Positions 48,601 through 61,190 of a DNA stretch of 64,000 bases are shown in pieces. The stretch is from Hydractinia symbiolongicarpus (Eukaryota > Cnidaria > Hydrozoa > Anthoathecata > Hydractiniidae). The position numbers were made by a program, and so were the translations under genes. Position 1 is the stretch's first letter. The number at the start of each line of letters is the position of its first letter. The stretch covers positions 1-64,000 of the forward strand of contig NC_079878.1 in NCBI RefSeq assembly GCF_029227915.1, given 5' to 3'. Below the pieces are notes generated by a model. It made no database searches. It worked only from the letters and a program-made list of their open reading frames with translations, and was not told the DNA's origin.

Positions 48601-50685
48601 TAAATAGAATTTCTAAAAAGGCTTCGCATTGGATGTGCAACACATGTACCTGTATGCTGATGGTCAATGTGGTTTATTGTATTGAGTGCTTGACCTTAAA
48701 ATTAGATTTGTAGGGAAACAGAATAACCAAGTAAAATAAAATATGCAGCCTGAAAGTTTTTGCTATATCAGACCTCTGTAGGAGTTTCACTGGAAGCACT
48801 CCACCGTGGTGGTCCGCACTGGTTCAACTAAATTGCAATGCTAACCTTTTGTTTGTCACAAGTTTCGCTGGGACTTTATCGAACGCTTAAAAATTAAGCA
48901 AAACACGGCTATCTACTTAAAATTCAATTGCTTTAGTTATTTTATGCAGGGATTTGTTTTATAAAACAAGACTTTACTGGTACAACTTTTACCTTATTTA
49001 ATCAGAAAATAATGTAACTTTTTATTTCAGTCATCTTCAGCCTCTGTTTAAAAATGTATAATTTTATGACTTTTCAGATTATTGGAAACCCTGAGGTTAT
49101 GTGGAGATCTTCAAGCCATGGCTTTTTTTATGCTTATTCATGCGGAAAGCATACGTCACCAACAGAGTTACTGAATAGAAATGTGAGATGTACTCTTTTA
49201 TTCAACAATGTTCATGCAGATAATGTAATCACGATTAATAAGATTTCGCACATTTTTTAACTAAATATTTTTCACAGTATTTCTATGCTTGCTTTCTTTT
49301 TGTATGATTTATGTTATGAGAAATTTGCAAAAAACAATGCTTTGAAGGTACCATTTTAAGATTCGTGCATTTGCTTTTTTCCTGTATGCAAAAAGCCTCT
49401 CCGTAAATTACACTGTCAAATGAAACTTTGCTTTACTCTTCAAGCAAAAGACAAGCTGATACTTAGACAAAAGAAAAAAAATAACAAAAAAAATCTCTGT
49501 GAAGAAAAGAAGACATAGTAGAATTTTTTTCCGTTAGAAATAGCCATCATTGATTTAAGATATTAATGAATTGTTTTTAAAGAGCTTAGAAAACGGCTCA
49601 TGTGAGCTCTCCGTCATGGATGTTACTCTCCATCCTCGTACCTTCTGGAGGAGATGTGTAATAATGAATACTCTAAAGATCAAGTACAAGTAATTATACA
49701 CATCACAACTGTATAGTCAACCTGTTTATGAGCAATTTCTGTTTTATCTCTGCTACTTTTTTATTGTTATTTTTAAAATAACAATGGTAATAAAATTTTA
49801 GTATTTTCTTGGCGGTAAAATGTGCTACGGTCTATCAAAAATATCAAGTATCAGTAAATTAAAATTTTGTATTGACTAGAAAAGAAAGACAACGCGAAGA
49901 GCTATATTTGGTGAAAAATACTACGTTACTAGTTTTAATAAGGTAATTAAAACTCTACTAGCTAGTTAGCTAGTTCAAAAAAGTTTGAAGTTTACTTCAT
50001 CAGAAAGCTTGATTTGATGGCTAGGTAAGTGGTTACATTGAATAAATTATGGATATTATATATACGACACGGAGGCTACTGTTCTGTTATTTTCGGTTAC
50101 ACTTATATGTCCATGTGAAAATTAAGATGATTTGAAATGTCGATTTTCAGTGCTCATAAATTTATTTACCGCCAGTAGCCTGACTTTCGTTTATATCACT
50201 GTTAATGATGCTGGGAAATGAAAAAAGAATTTTTTAAAAGCACCTTTACGTCTAATACCATCAATGGATGGCTTGCCAATGTTTACAAAAATTAAAAAAG
50301 TTTGTAGTTTTTTGCATATGCGCAAGCATTTCTATAGGTAAAAAATATGAGCAACAGAACGCAGTAACCAATGGAGTCCATCCAAAAATTGAAACATTCG
50401 CTAAAAGATAATTAGAAAAATTAGAAGAATATAGTTAAAATTTAATTTCAGTTCCTCTTATACTACCTAAAAGTCTTTAATCTTCATTAATAGCTTTCTA
50501 CCCTTTGTGTGTCCTGTTTTTTACCTACACAAAAGTGCGCGCGGATGCCCATTGTTATCTATTATGTGTGATTTTTCCAGATTGTCTGTTGCGGAATAAG
50601 GGAAACGTGAGTGCTAGTTTAAATTTCAGCTATATTCCTTTAGTAAAAACATCTACACTATAAAAAAATAAACCGGAAACAGAAT
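45632..50685. other. Intergenic between lamin and the astacin gene
   Basis: No exon with recognisable similarity was found. The left part should hold the lamin promoter. A guanine-rich tract lies at 46095-46134. Short frames such as 47067-47285 (minus) carry no known domain. Confidence 0.5.
46095..46134 (+). other. Guanine-rich tract, G-quadruplex candidate
   Basis: Five or more runs of at least three G within 40 bases, separated by one to five bases (GGGGAGGGGGGTGGGAGAAA then GGGGGGGAGGGGGGGG). Confidence 0.6.
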
Positions 50686-53600
50686 TCATGCGCACAGAAA
50701 GTTCTTTCCCCAACCTTTCTCTTCCGGTTCATCGATTTGTAAGCATTCTCCTGATTTGTCGTCTTTTCCGTTGAATGACCAAAAGAATTTATACGGGGCT
50801 GCTTTCTTTGAACACAAATAATTATTATCCCAACCATCCGTGTTATTCGATCCTGTGACTTTTACGCACTTCATGTTTGGAATGGTGCCTAAAAAACGAT
50901 TATTATTAGTTATAAGTAAGAGGTCATATCTGTTTCATAAATTCTTATTTGGTCTTCCAAAATTGGACAGCAACAACTGAGCAAGGGTTGGAAAATACAG
51001 AAACGCAAGCAACTTTGACAAAGCATACAATTCAGCATGACTTGTAAAAATTATTGCTCGCAAAAATATGTATTATTTAAACAATTAAACAACTTAATCT
51101 GGGATTCAATTCTTTTAAACATTACCTTTAGTTGACCATCTCAATGATGGGTTTTTTTCTTTATCTTTGTAGCAGAGGAAGTTGTTAGACCATACAGGAT
51201 TCTTTTTAGCTCCTTCGATCTTCACACAATTGCATCTGCAAGATGGGGCTGCAGTATTGCAATTACATGAAGATGGTAGACCATTATTTGACCAAGTAAA
51301 GTCTTGGGGCCAGCATGGATAACCTAAAGTAGGAAAGGAAATGACATCCCGTAAATCAAAATAAATTTTGGTATAGATGTTTTAAATACTTTCATGGTAA
51401 TGAAAATAAGAGCCTTACTATCTATTAGTTTTACAAAATTAATAATACATCATTATACGTAAATACTATGACTAGCTCAATTGCAAGGCACATAGAAATT
51501 GCTTATGCTGCCATTAAAACACTGTTACAATACCTTTGGTCTTACCATCTTAACAACCATCAAAATTTCAGCTTATACCTCAATTGCACTGCACATGCAT
51601 TTTAGTATATTATAAAACATTATATTATACTTTTTTTAGTATTCTTTTTTCAAAGCTGAAACATCTCCGTTGTATTAACAATGTGACTGAACGCGACATA
51701 AATATGCTAAAATGTTCACCACATTTTAAGCTAGTGGTAGTTATCCAATTGACCTTTATCTTATGAAACACATGCATACTACCAGTGACGTTTCATATTG
51801 TATTTATATCAATAAATCAGGCAAAATATTTAAATTAATACCATTGTTTGTTGTACATTGAGGTTGCTGCTGACAGCAAGGAGCTGCTGGTGCAGGTGCA
51901 GGTGCAGGTGCCGGTGCTGGTGCGGGTGCGGGTGCGGGTGCAGCTGGCAGGCAACATGGCGCAGCTGTTGTTGTTGTTTTCGTAGTCGGCTTTGCAGTAG
52001 TTGGCTTCTTTGTGATGGTAGTTGGAATTGTAACTATAGAAGTTACAACCGTCGGGACAATTTTAGAAACAACTTCTGTTACTACAGTTGGTATAACCTT
52101 TGTAACTTCCTGCGTTGCAGGAGCTGCTGTTCCTGATGCAGCATCTGCTGCTTTTGATCCACCATGTCCTGCTTTTGATCCAATGGCCCCGGTTGTTGAT
52201 TCAGAATCTCCTGTTTTTGATCCAGTATCCCCGGTTTTTGATCCATCGTCTCCTGTTTTTGATCCATCGTCTCCTGTTTTTGATCCAGCCTCTCCGGTTT
52301 TTGATCCAGAGCTTCCTGTTTTCGATTCATCATCATCTCCTGCTTTTGATCCATTGCTGCCTGATTTTAGGCCACTTGTTGGACCTGCTGTAGCCGAAGC
52401 TCTACTGGAAATAGTCGGTCCAACTGTAGCTTTTGCTTTGTCTGACGAGCTTATGTCGGATGCTGAAGAAGCACTCGCTTTGCCAGTAACTGAATTCGTT
52501 GCTTTAGCCGTTGAACTACTTCGTGCTGTTGGCCCTGCTGCATCATCGAACTGTTTTTGTTTTGATTTGGTACTCGTAATTGGTGCATCAGTGCTTATTT
52601 TTAATACATCTGCGGGTTGTGTAGAACGAAGCATCGTTTCTGTTGATTCTGTTGGTGATGCAACTTGCTTGTCATCATCTTCCTTGGATTTTTGATTTTC
52701 AGAAGATGGATTTTCGGATGGTGATTTAGTCGTGGTAGCACTTTCTTCCGTTTTTGGGGACGGAGAGGTACTAACACCAGTAGCGGCAGTGGTAGTAGCT
52801 TTTTCATTACACTAGAAATAATGTCATGAGGATTATCTGTGCAGCCATAATAACTTTCATGAGCAAAATAATCGAGTAAGAATAATGATAGGTTAAGATT
52901 GCTATTTGTTTCCTCTTTTTCAGATAAAAAATATGTATTTGAACTTAGCGCCTTACGTAAGCATTAGAAATTCTTTGGATGTCAATGTTACTTAATCCAG
53001 ATCTTTGTCCCAATTCGTCAGAACTAACGCTAGCATCTAATGGAATAATCGTTTTCTGCAGTCCTGCATCTTTACCAAATGCACGCTGGCCAAGATGCAT
53101 AATTGAATAGTAGTCATACCTAAAATGATGGGACGTCAACTTCCTAGAAATATATTTTTGTTACGGCGCTAATTTTACTTTATAGCTTAATTTAAAAACT
53201 GCAGCCCTTTGAGAGTTCGCAATTTTTCTAACATACAGTAGACGTCCGGTAATTCGAATACCGCTTAATTCAAACTTTGCGATATTTCGAACAAATTGCC
53301 AAGTCCCTTAAATTTGGTTTAATAAAGTCTTATATTTTGAGCTGCTTAATTGGAACTCCGTTAATTCGAACATTTCGCTAATTCGAACAATTTTTTAGTC
53401 CCAAGGCTGCATTATGCTCGTTAATTCGAAATTTTGTGTATCAAATATTAAAATCTTATGGGAAAATAGAAAAAATTGCATTGCATCAATGGTGATAAAA
53501 TTTCTTTCAATTTATCAATTAAATTGGCATTTCCAATAAAAGTTTACAAGGAATTTGGAGGCCTTGCCCATCGCCTAGGTTTACTCTTTTCCTTAAAGTT

Positions 53601-56600
53601 TTTTTAAAGTTGTAATATAAAGTTATATTAGCATAAAACCTTTAAACGTTTATTAAAATTCTTGTTTTTTCTGAACTTCCGATAATTCAAACAAATAAAT
53701 AACAAATTCGGACGTCTACTGTATTTAGTGGTTTTATAGTCTAAAAAGTGATATATATACTTACCTAATCATGTAAGAGTTTTTACTTACGAAAAGCTTC
53801 GTTTTTTTATTTGTACATTTTTAGATGTTCATAGGAGGATAAAATTCTATCCTTCTAAGGTATTCTTATTCTAATAATGTCCTGCTATGAATTTCTGCGC
53901 ATATCGAATTTTGATTTGATTCCATGAAGGTATGCATGTATTATTTTTATAAGCAACTCCACTATTGTCCTTGAACTTTAGGTTGATAAAAAAAGTGGTG
54001 TAATTTGAGAGATAACAAAAACTTTGCTAAAAATATGTCTAAAACCCAGTTCGAAAAATAAGATAAAAGAGATTTCCTACAAATGCGTATAAACAAGGGT
54101 CTCGGAGACACTGAAAGAACAACATTTCGTTATACCAAGAAATCATTGGTTGCTAAGCGGTCGTGCAAATTTTATAGCAGTTACTTATAAAATATACGTC
54201 TGAGGAAGAAAATTAACCTAATAAAGGCTTACAGTAAAAAAAAAGAATCAAGATGCAAGTGATAACATTTATGTTATGTTATGCAAGAGTAGAATTGAAG
54301 ACGTTTTTGAGCAGCATGAAACATATGATAACAGTAATCTAATAAAAACACGATAATAATACGACACACTATTAAAAACAAGGTTGTCACTAACAGAAAA
54401 AGCTGCAAAAACCAATATATCAAACAAATGATCACATAAATGCTTTGACAGAACACAGGGTGAATGTGTGGTCGACAAGTACGGTGCATTAAACCGCATG
54501 CAAAAAAGAGATAAGTTAGAATGCAAGAACTACCATTTTACTGGAAAAAAATACAATACGCCTTCTCGTTTACGTTTGGCGAACAATAGGCGTAGAGATG
54601 GTGCGGAGATTGATACCTGAAAAATGCTTTAGCGTCTCTCCTTCTTAAAAATGACTTAATCGAATTTATTGAATGTTTGGAAGTTTGCACTTGTTACGCT
54701 TTCGATTGTGTAAAAGCTGTTTATATAATGCAGCAAGTATTTTTAAAGAATCCTTCCGTATATTCCGCAATAACAAACTATTATTTATTAGAATCCCTAT
54801 TATGGATTTATAGGAATAACATCAAATAAGAAACCTGCACACAGGAACAGCCCTGCTGCCATGCCTAAATACCCTAATGTTGTGATATGTCAATGTTTAG
54901 GCTATTGGAAGATTAAAATGACACTTAAGATTCGAAGATAACAAGTCACTCTGTGGATTTTTTTACTGTAGGTTCACTGCAGGATAAAGACGTTACTACC
55001 AAAGAAATAATTACCTGGCTATTTTACTACGAAGCTTGTATTGTCTAAAAATATGATCTCAGAATCTGATAATTCGAGCTTGTTTTCAGAATGTCTGCGT
55101 AAACGAATGAAAGAGACCAGAAATAGATAATAAAAAGCTTCAGTAAAGGAGTAAAGAATGTTTTATGCTTGTCTTTTAAGATGATTGACCAAAAAATTAA
55201 AAGGAATTATTTTAACGCGTAAGAAATACAGTTGACTCCCTCTAACTCGGATCTCTATAGTTTAAATATTTCTATAATTCGAAAGAGTGCTCAGTCACCG
55301 TCAATTTTCCTTTAGAAACTCTTATAAAAAACTTTCTACAATTCGAATTTCTTTAATTCGAAACTTTCTCTAATTCAAACAGTTTTTCAGTCCCTTCGAA
55401 ACGATTCTCTTCCTAACTCGAATTTTAGAGTGTCGTTTGGTGTCGACCTGAGAAAAGCACTTGTCAACGCAACTCATACTGTCGAAAGAGATCTTCTCTC
55501 CAATGTAAATTAATCAAATATCAACGGGTTTTCAAATAAAGTTTCTCTTTTGTGTGAACTATGAAAATAAAGATTGAATGAAACTTGAATTATGTTTTCT
55601 TGATTTTAAAATTAACGTAATTTCTCTCTGCAGTTCGAATTTTCACTCTCTGAAGCTAAAAGTTCGAATTATAGAGACATCTATAATTCGGATCTCTGTG
55701 TAATTCAAACAAAAATTATTCCCCCTGGCAATTCGAATTAGGGAGAGTCAACTGTAGTATTATTTGCTAATTCGCTTTGCTCAACCGAAAATAACCTTAT
55801 TTATTTTCAAACTCCATGCGGGACAATAATAACCATATAATATCCAAGCTGTAAATACGTAAATACATAAGTGTAAAAATGCAAATGTAAAGCATAGATG
55901 ACTTAATTGTCCTTATCAATATGTCCAATGGCTTCTCTACTAAGATCAGGCTTCAAAATATTGAATTTTAACCTATCCTCCCCTTTAGCAATATGCCTCC
56001 GTGGCTTCTCTACTAATCTACAACTTTGACTTATGCTAGCTAACAGTTAGCATTATTTTGATCTCAATATCACGTCTTTATTACACTTTTTCAAGATCGT
56101 TACAATTTTTTATTCGCCTTTTTTCTACTGATTTAAGTTTTTACTTAGAGATTTGCCTTTTTTAGGATAAAAATCTTTCCGATAACTCGTAATCAAACGA
56201 GGTTGGTTTCATTCACCTTTTTTCCGGAAAGAACCCATAGAAACGGCGTATTTCTAAGTTTAAAAGGCAATACCCTTTTCATTTTTTAGAACATTTTTAA
56301 GGGGTGGGGAGGCGGCCCTTCTCTTTAACTTGTTACAGCTCTGATGGTTAATCAACTTAGGAGAATTTATAACCCGTGCAACAACTCCCACAGTTGTTGC
56401 ACGTGTTATAAATCTTAAGACGGTAACGGCACACAAATATTACATAAAAATAAATACAACTAATGAAGTTTTTTTTGGAATATTAATTACTTACGGACTG
56501 TCTTGTTGCTTTGCAATAATTGCGTTGCTTTCATGTATTTTGAAATTGTCTCTTTTGTCTAAATTGAAAAAAATAAAAAATAAGGACAACCCAGCTAATA

Positions 56601-58305
56601 AAGAGAATACCCCCTAAAACAAAATTGCCGTTCTCTCTTCGACTTGAAACGTACCATTTTGAGGTTGTGGGTAGAACGCCAAATATTTTAAAAAAATAAA
56701 ATGTCATATGAAAGTACCATTGAAAGAGCCCGTGGAAATAACAAATATAAGTTTTTTTTCTAAATTTTGTGTGTTCAACAGCTAGTTGTGACATCAGCCA
56801 TATTTGTTTTTAATTTATTTTTGGGTCGCCGCTTGTCGTTCAATTCGTCGTCATTATTTTTACGCGCATTTCGTAGTATATGGACTTTATAAGAAAATGA
56901 AGAGGAAATATAGATATCTTCTCTTCAAAATATCTAAAATTCATTTCAAAGTCAAAATTTGTTATTTACAACATAGCATTTAAACAAAAATACCTGTTTT
57001 GACATTTTCTAAATTAACTTTGATGTATTTGTCTCCTAAAGAAATAAAATTGAAATAGTGGCCAGCGTAATAAATTGAATATGCAAGGAAACGTTTTTGC
57101 GTTTGTATTGACTTTTGTATTAATAGAATTAAAACAGACATACTGACAGGTCTTGTATGTTCGTGAAAGAATCCAAGAGCGTGCATTATTTCATGTATTA
57201 CAGTTCCTTTGAAGCCACATCCAGAACCAATACTTATGTCTTGTTTTCCACCAACACGTCCAACGTGGGACCAGCATCTAAGATTTTGCGGGGAAACTAT
57301 ACAGGTACAATAATACACGGGCGTAGATGTTGATTTTTTGTTTGTTTTGTTTATTTGCTAAATTTTTACTACGTTACAAATTATGCGACAAGGCTAAAGA
57401 AGGTTTTAGCGCGATTCACCGATAGAAATATTGAGCGGGCACGAAACAAATTCTACGTACTTCTTGCCATCTTTAACAAAATTAAGATAATCTTTGTCTT
57501 CAGCTCCAGGCGTCACAAATTTTAAGCAAGTATAATCTTCTAAATCCTTTATGGCGTTCATCACAACCGCTTTCTTCGAAGCCGCTATTTATGTTAAAAA
57601 AAGAGAAAACTTTTGTCAGTAAGCTTTTGCGATGGAAAGTTTCGCGAGTTCGAAAAATTATTTCAATAAATAGCCGACTTACTCATCGAACCATCAAACA
57701 TATACGGAATTCTCTTATCCCATTTCGTATTTGCTGTTCCTGCTCGCTTGGAGGCGCTTCCTGACCTCACAGCTTTAACAAAATCATCATTTCGAATATC
57801 GCCTTCGACGAAGTTGTTCGGTTCGATGTCTTGTGCTTCAAAACGAATCAAATGTAACTCACACACGACGAGGAAAATATTAAGAAGAGAAAAAGCTACG
57901 TTAAGATAAAAAAATAAAAAAAATAAAAAAAGGCTATGTATGTACCTGCAAGTTCACGATTCAATATTTTCCACAACAAGGGTTGCAATTTTGGTACATA
58001 TTTATCTAAAATTTTGCATTTGTTTAATTAGTGGATCTATAGTTGCCCAAATGCTTTAAACCTTAACTATCCAATGAGGTAAGAACAACTTTTTGTATAT
58101 GATGTGCTGCATACCGACTAAACAAAACTAGTAAAAATAATAACTATTACTTACTGTTGGCAGTTCCCATAACGTTTTGTGATAATTTTTCTGCATTGCC
58201 TGCCCCAGTTACCTTATTAGCTAGTTTCTTTATGCCAGATAAAAATGCTTGATTTCGCTCCACAATGCAGCAGATGGTTACAAATAAACCAATTAGAAGC
58301 TTCAT
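50686..58305 (-). CDS. Secreted astacin-type metalloprotease with repetitive stalk and C-terminal modules (11 exons)
   Basis: Exons in transcript order: 58155-58305, 57946-58005, 57683-57835, 57461-57584, 57144-57277, 56994-57035, 56495-56558, 52957-53119, 51842-52811, 51126-51323, 50686-50888; phases agree and total 2262 nt (753 aa). Signal peptide [20 protein letters not shown]. The propeptide carries NNFVEGDIR, an EGD 'aspartate switch'. Catalytic domain: [38 protein letters not shown], zinc site [29 protein letters not shown] (Met-turn), [17 protein letters not shown]. The Met-turn has Leu where astacins usually have the zinc-binding Tyr. Exon 9 (324 aa) is a Ser/Thr/Lys/Gly-rich stalk with heptads of the GSKTGDD type and an Ala-Pro run. 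The last two exons encode cysteine-rich modules CVK..G....WSNNFLC and [19 protein letters not shown]...CLQI.EP...GWGKNFLC, which I cannot assign. Confidence 0.92.
51893..52350. repeat. Coding minisatellites in the astacin stalk exon
   Basis: At 51893-51945 a hexamer GGTGCN repeat encodes (AP)n on the minus strand. At about 52190-52330 a 21-bp unit (plus strand GTTTTTGATCCATCGTCTCC-like) encodes GSKTGDD heptads, about eight copies with variants out to 52350. Confidence 0.85.
53236..53721. mobile_element. Tigger-type MITE 1 in an astacin intron
   Basis: TA-flanked, with ends CAGTAGACGTCCG and CGGACGTCTACTG in perfect inverted relation, 486 bp, no coding capacity. Inside, AATTCGAA-type motifs recur. 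The CAGT start and TA target are those of pogo/Tigger elements. Confidence 0.88.
55229..55754. mobile_element. Tigger-type MITE 2 in the same astacin intron
   Basis: TA-flanked, 526 bp. Ends CAGTTGACTCCCTCTAACTC and, read from the right, CAGTTGACTCTCCCTAATTC. Interior rich in CTATAATTCGAA and TTCTCTAATTCAAA-type repeats. No coding capacity. Confidence 0.88.
56367..56411. repeat. 20-bp inverted repeat, one mismatch, 5-base loop
   Basis: Arms 56367-56386 and 56392-56411 pair except at one position (TTATAACCCGTGCAACAACT against its counterpart). It lies in the long astacin intron. Confidence 0.85.
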
Positions 58306-59297
58306 GCTTCTTGTTAGACTGCTTTACCGAAGAATGCAGTTTTTGATGACTAGTTTTCTTTTTACTGTAAGAAACAAACCACACGCTTTTTTATTTGGAA
58401 TATTCATGTTTATTCTTATTGATCAAATCTACACCTTCTGAATTCTGTAACTGAAATTAAGCTTAAATTGATATTAAGGATTTTGCTTGCCAGTTGTCTA
58501 AAATTTATATTCTCGTGTTGTTTGCAAAACTGGGTCAAATGCAAAAAACAATCTTTATAGATAAAAATGAGTAAATTAAAAACAGGCCCGCCTTACCTTA
58601 CTTCAAACGGCTTTAAAATTCGCCGGTTTTTCTTGTCAGTTCGTCTAACTAAAGCCTGCAACTGGCGACTGTTTGAAAAAGTTAATTTTTACTTTTACTA
58701 CCGATTTTCACGTTAAAAAAACACAAGAAACAGAGAAAAACCAGTTTGTGGATTTTATAATTCAGTCATGTTAATCAATACAAAAACATTACCTGATTAC
58801 AGCAGTAAGTAAAAGTACTGAGTAAAAAAAATTCATGTAATCCTAAACAAATATATGTCAAAAAAATTGCTACAGCAGAAAAAAAATAGAAGTGCAAATG
58901 TACAACCAATAAGCAACTTAAAAAACAAACAACTTTTTTCACATATTTGTACATCTTATTTAAATATTTTCTTCCTTTTCTTCTTCCGTTCTCCAGCTAT
59001 TGCTGGTTATTCCAGCTAGCGCTGTTACCTACGAGAAAAAAAATCTTGTTTGTGCGCATGCTGTTAGTCGATGAAATTAAAAGCCGAATATGAGTTAAAG
59101 TAAACGACAATTTTGCGTTCTAACAGCGATACGCCATGCTAATCACACTCAATAGCAATTTCATTTCTTTTTATTTAAAATCATGCTGAATCTGAAAACA
59201 GAGGAACGACAGTTTAACTACTGAATTCGTTTTCTCACGTATGTGCAAATTCAATTAAATATCCACATCAATATTCTTCTTCTAATAATCATCAATA

Positions 59298-59446
59298 TTC
59301 TTCTTCTTCTTCTTCTTCTTCTTCTTCTTCTTCTTCTTCTTCTTCTTCTTCTTCTTCTTCTTCTTCTTCTTCTTCTTCTTCTTCTTCTTCTTCTTCTTCT
59401 TCTTCTTCTTCTTCTTCTTCTTCTTCTTCTTCTTCTTCTTCTTCTT

Positions 59447-59477
<31 letters not shown>

Positions 59478-59532
59478 TTCTTCTTCTTCTTCTTCTTCTT
59501 CTTCTTCTTCTTCTTCTTCTTCTTCTTCTTCT
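59298..59532. repeat. (TTC)n microsatellite, about 78 units
   Basis: One of the longest simple repeats in the window, with a single interruption (TTA) near 59477. It is a perfect polypyrimidine tract on the plus strand. Confidence 0.97.
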
Positions 59533-60369
59533 GAGACTTAGAAAATTCAAGAATACCGGTTGGCGGGAGGATCCACAAGTTTGTTTTATAGCAGCAGCTC
59601 CACGTATGGCTATTTGCCTTTTAATTACCCTCCCCTTTTTCGCGACGGTATCTGATAGAATATTTTGCTGGTACTCAATTTTGCGAATAATCAAAATTTA
59701 GCAAATGTGCAAAAATCAATTTACGCGAAAATTAGAACCAAAAAAATATTTCACCAAACATACAAAGCATACCCGTTCGTTAACTTTTTTAAAATATATG
59801 TCGAAACTTTTAAATACTGCTTATAATGCACATCTCTGTTCCTTTTTCCCACCTCTTTTTTGCTTGAGTCTAAAAAAGTCAGTAGCTTTTTGCGAATATT
59901 GACACATTTATGTAGTTTGACATGAAAAAGCACCTAAAATGAAACAATTCGAGGCCATTTTAAAGGATCTGAAATCCAAATCACTTCTCGGCGTCTAACC
60001 ATACGGGGGCACCGTTTTCTGTTCACTTTAAAACAATGTCGTCGGCTCTGACCTCCATGGCAAGTAAACATCATAGAATACGGATATCTCTACTTTTATA
60101 AAATCTTTATTTTAGCCGCGACAGTCAACGTTCTTAACCTCATTTTATTTATTAAATTAACGCAAGTCGTCTGAATTTTGTAACTACGTCGTTCTCTATC
60201 CTATATATTCATTTCAAATAAGTTGGAAAAAAGAAGGTTTTTATATCATTTTATTAAACCTATATTCCACTATAAAAATCGGGCATTTTGGTTTCTTGAT
60301 AGGTTTGTTAATGCGGCAAAAAGGCCACACCTGGCGCACCTTGAAAGTAGTTGTACCGGCTCCACGGCT

Positions 60370-60440
60370 GTTTCAGAGCGGAAACTAAGACTGCGCATGC
60401 GTCAATAATTACGGCCACGTTGAGGCGCAAGATGGCGGGC
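60370..60440 (+). promoter_or_regulatory. Candidate promoter with NRF1-like and YY1-like sites
   Basis: CTGCGCATGCGTCA at 60391-60404 resembles an NRF1 site, and CAAGATGGCGGGCG at about 60428-60441 matches the YY1-type element often found just downstream of start sites in animals. A CGGAA motif lies at about 60379. No coding exon follows: the ATG in the YY1-like site gives only an 11-codon frame, and the putative second exon at 61084 is also closed. Confidence 0.4.
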
Positions 60441-61190
60441 GCAAATAAAAACAATCATGATAAATAAGTAACTAACTTTTTGAAATCGCTTTTGCATGAT
60501 AGAATCTATTTCAGTGGATTTAATTTAGTTTTTTAAAGCATTTCAACACGCTGGAAGCTAAATCTTTCTTTTACCTTTGCGACAAGCATGCTGTTGGAGT
60601 AATACTGTGGCAGTTTTGAAGGCATACTTTTTTTTGTTAAAATTAACATGGCAACTTGTTCCAACTAATTTTTGGTTTTGTGGACGTTGCGAAGTTATGT
60701 GGCTGGTGTATTATATATTTTTGGAAAGCTGAAAGGCTCATCTACAAGGTAAGAAAAACGAAAAAACTGTATCAGTACTTCTGAAAGAATGCTAGAGCGC
60801 TGAATTCTGGCAATAAAAGTTAGTGTAAAACCTGAAAATTTTAACTCCCTCTTTGACATAATCTACTGTATGATTTATTGTAGGCATTAAAACTGTTGTA
60901 GTTTACTAAGCTAATATTTCACAGAATAACAACACTAAACAACATTCTATATAAACAATTCTGTAACTCTAAATAAGGTTTCTGCGTCTCATACACTACT
61001 AACGTAAGCTCGACAAAAAGTCAAATAAAAATGAACTATGCATGTAGTAAGCTAATTAACTGTTCAATTCTTTTTCTTTCTAGACCAGCTGATCCACCTT
61101 TGAAATAATGCAAAGACTAAAGGAGCTTGCAAAGTAATGCTAATATGCAGTTAAAGATATAACTAGCTATCTAAGCTGTAAGTCTAAAAG

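Larger units (their letters stand above)
58306..61190. other. Intergenic between astacin and the multi-copy family gene
   Basis: No coding gene is supported. It holds a 235-bp (TTC)n tract and a GC-richer promoter-like segment near 60370-60440, listed separately. Plus-strand splice-like signals follow that segment: CAAG|GTAAG at 60748 and TTTCTTTCTAG|ACC at 61084. Confidence 0.5.

Noticed and set aside
52012-52695. 227-codon plus-strand frame with FDPSSPV-like repeats
   Set aside because: It is the antisense shadow of the astacin stalk exon; the minus-strand frame joins in phase to catalytic exons on one side and cysteine modules on the other.
59251-59701. Long open frames over the TTC tract (poly-Leu, poly-Arg/Lys)
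   Set aside because: They are produced by the microsatellite alone; no start context, splice signals or similarity.
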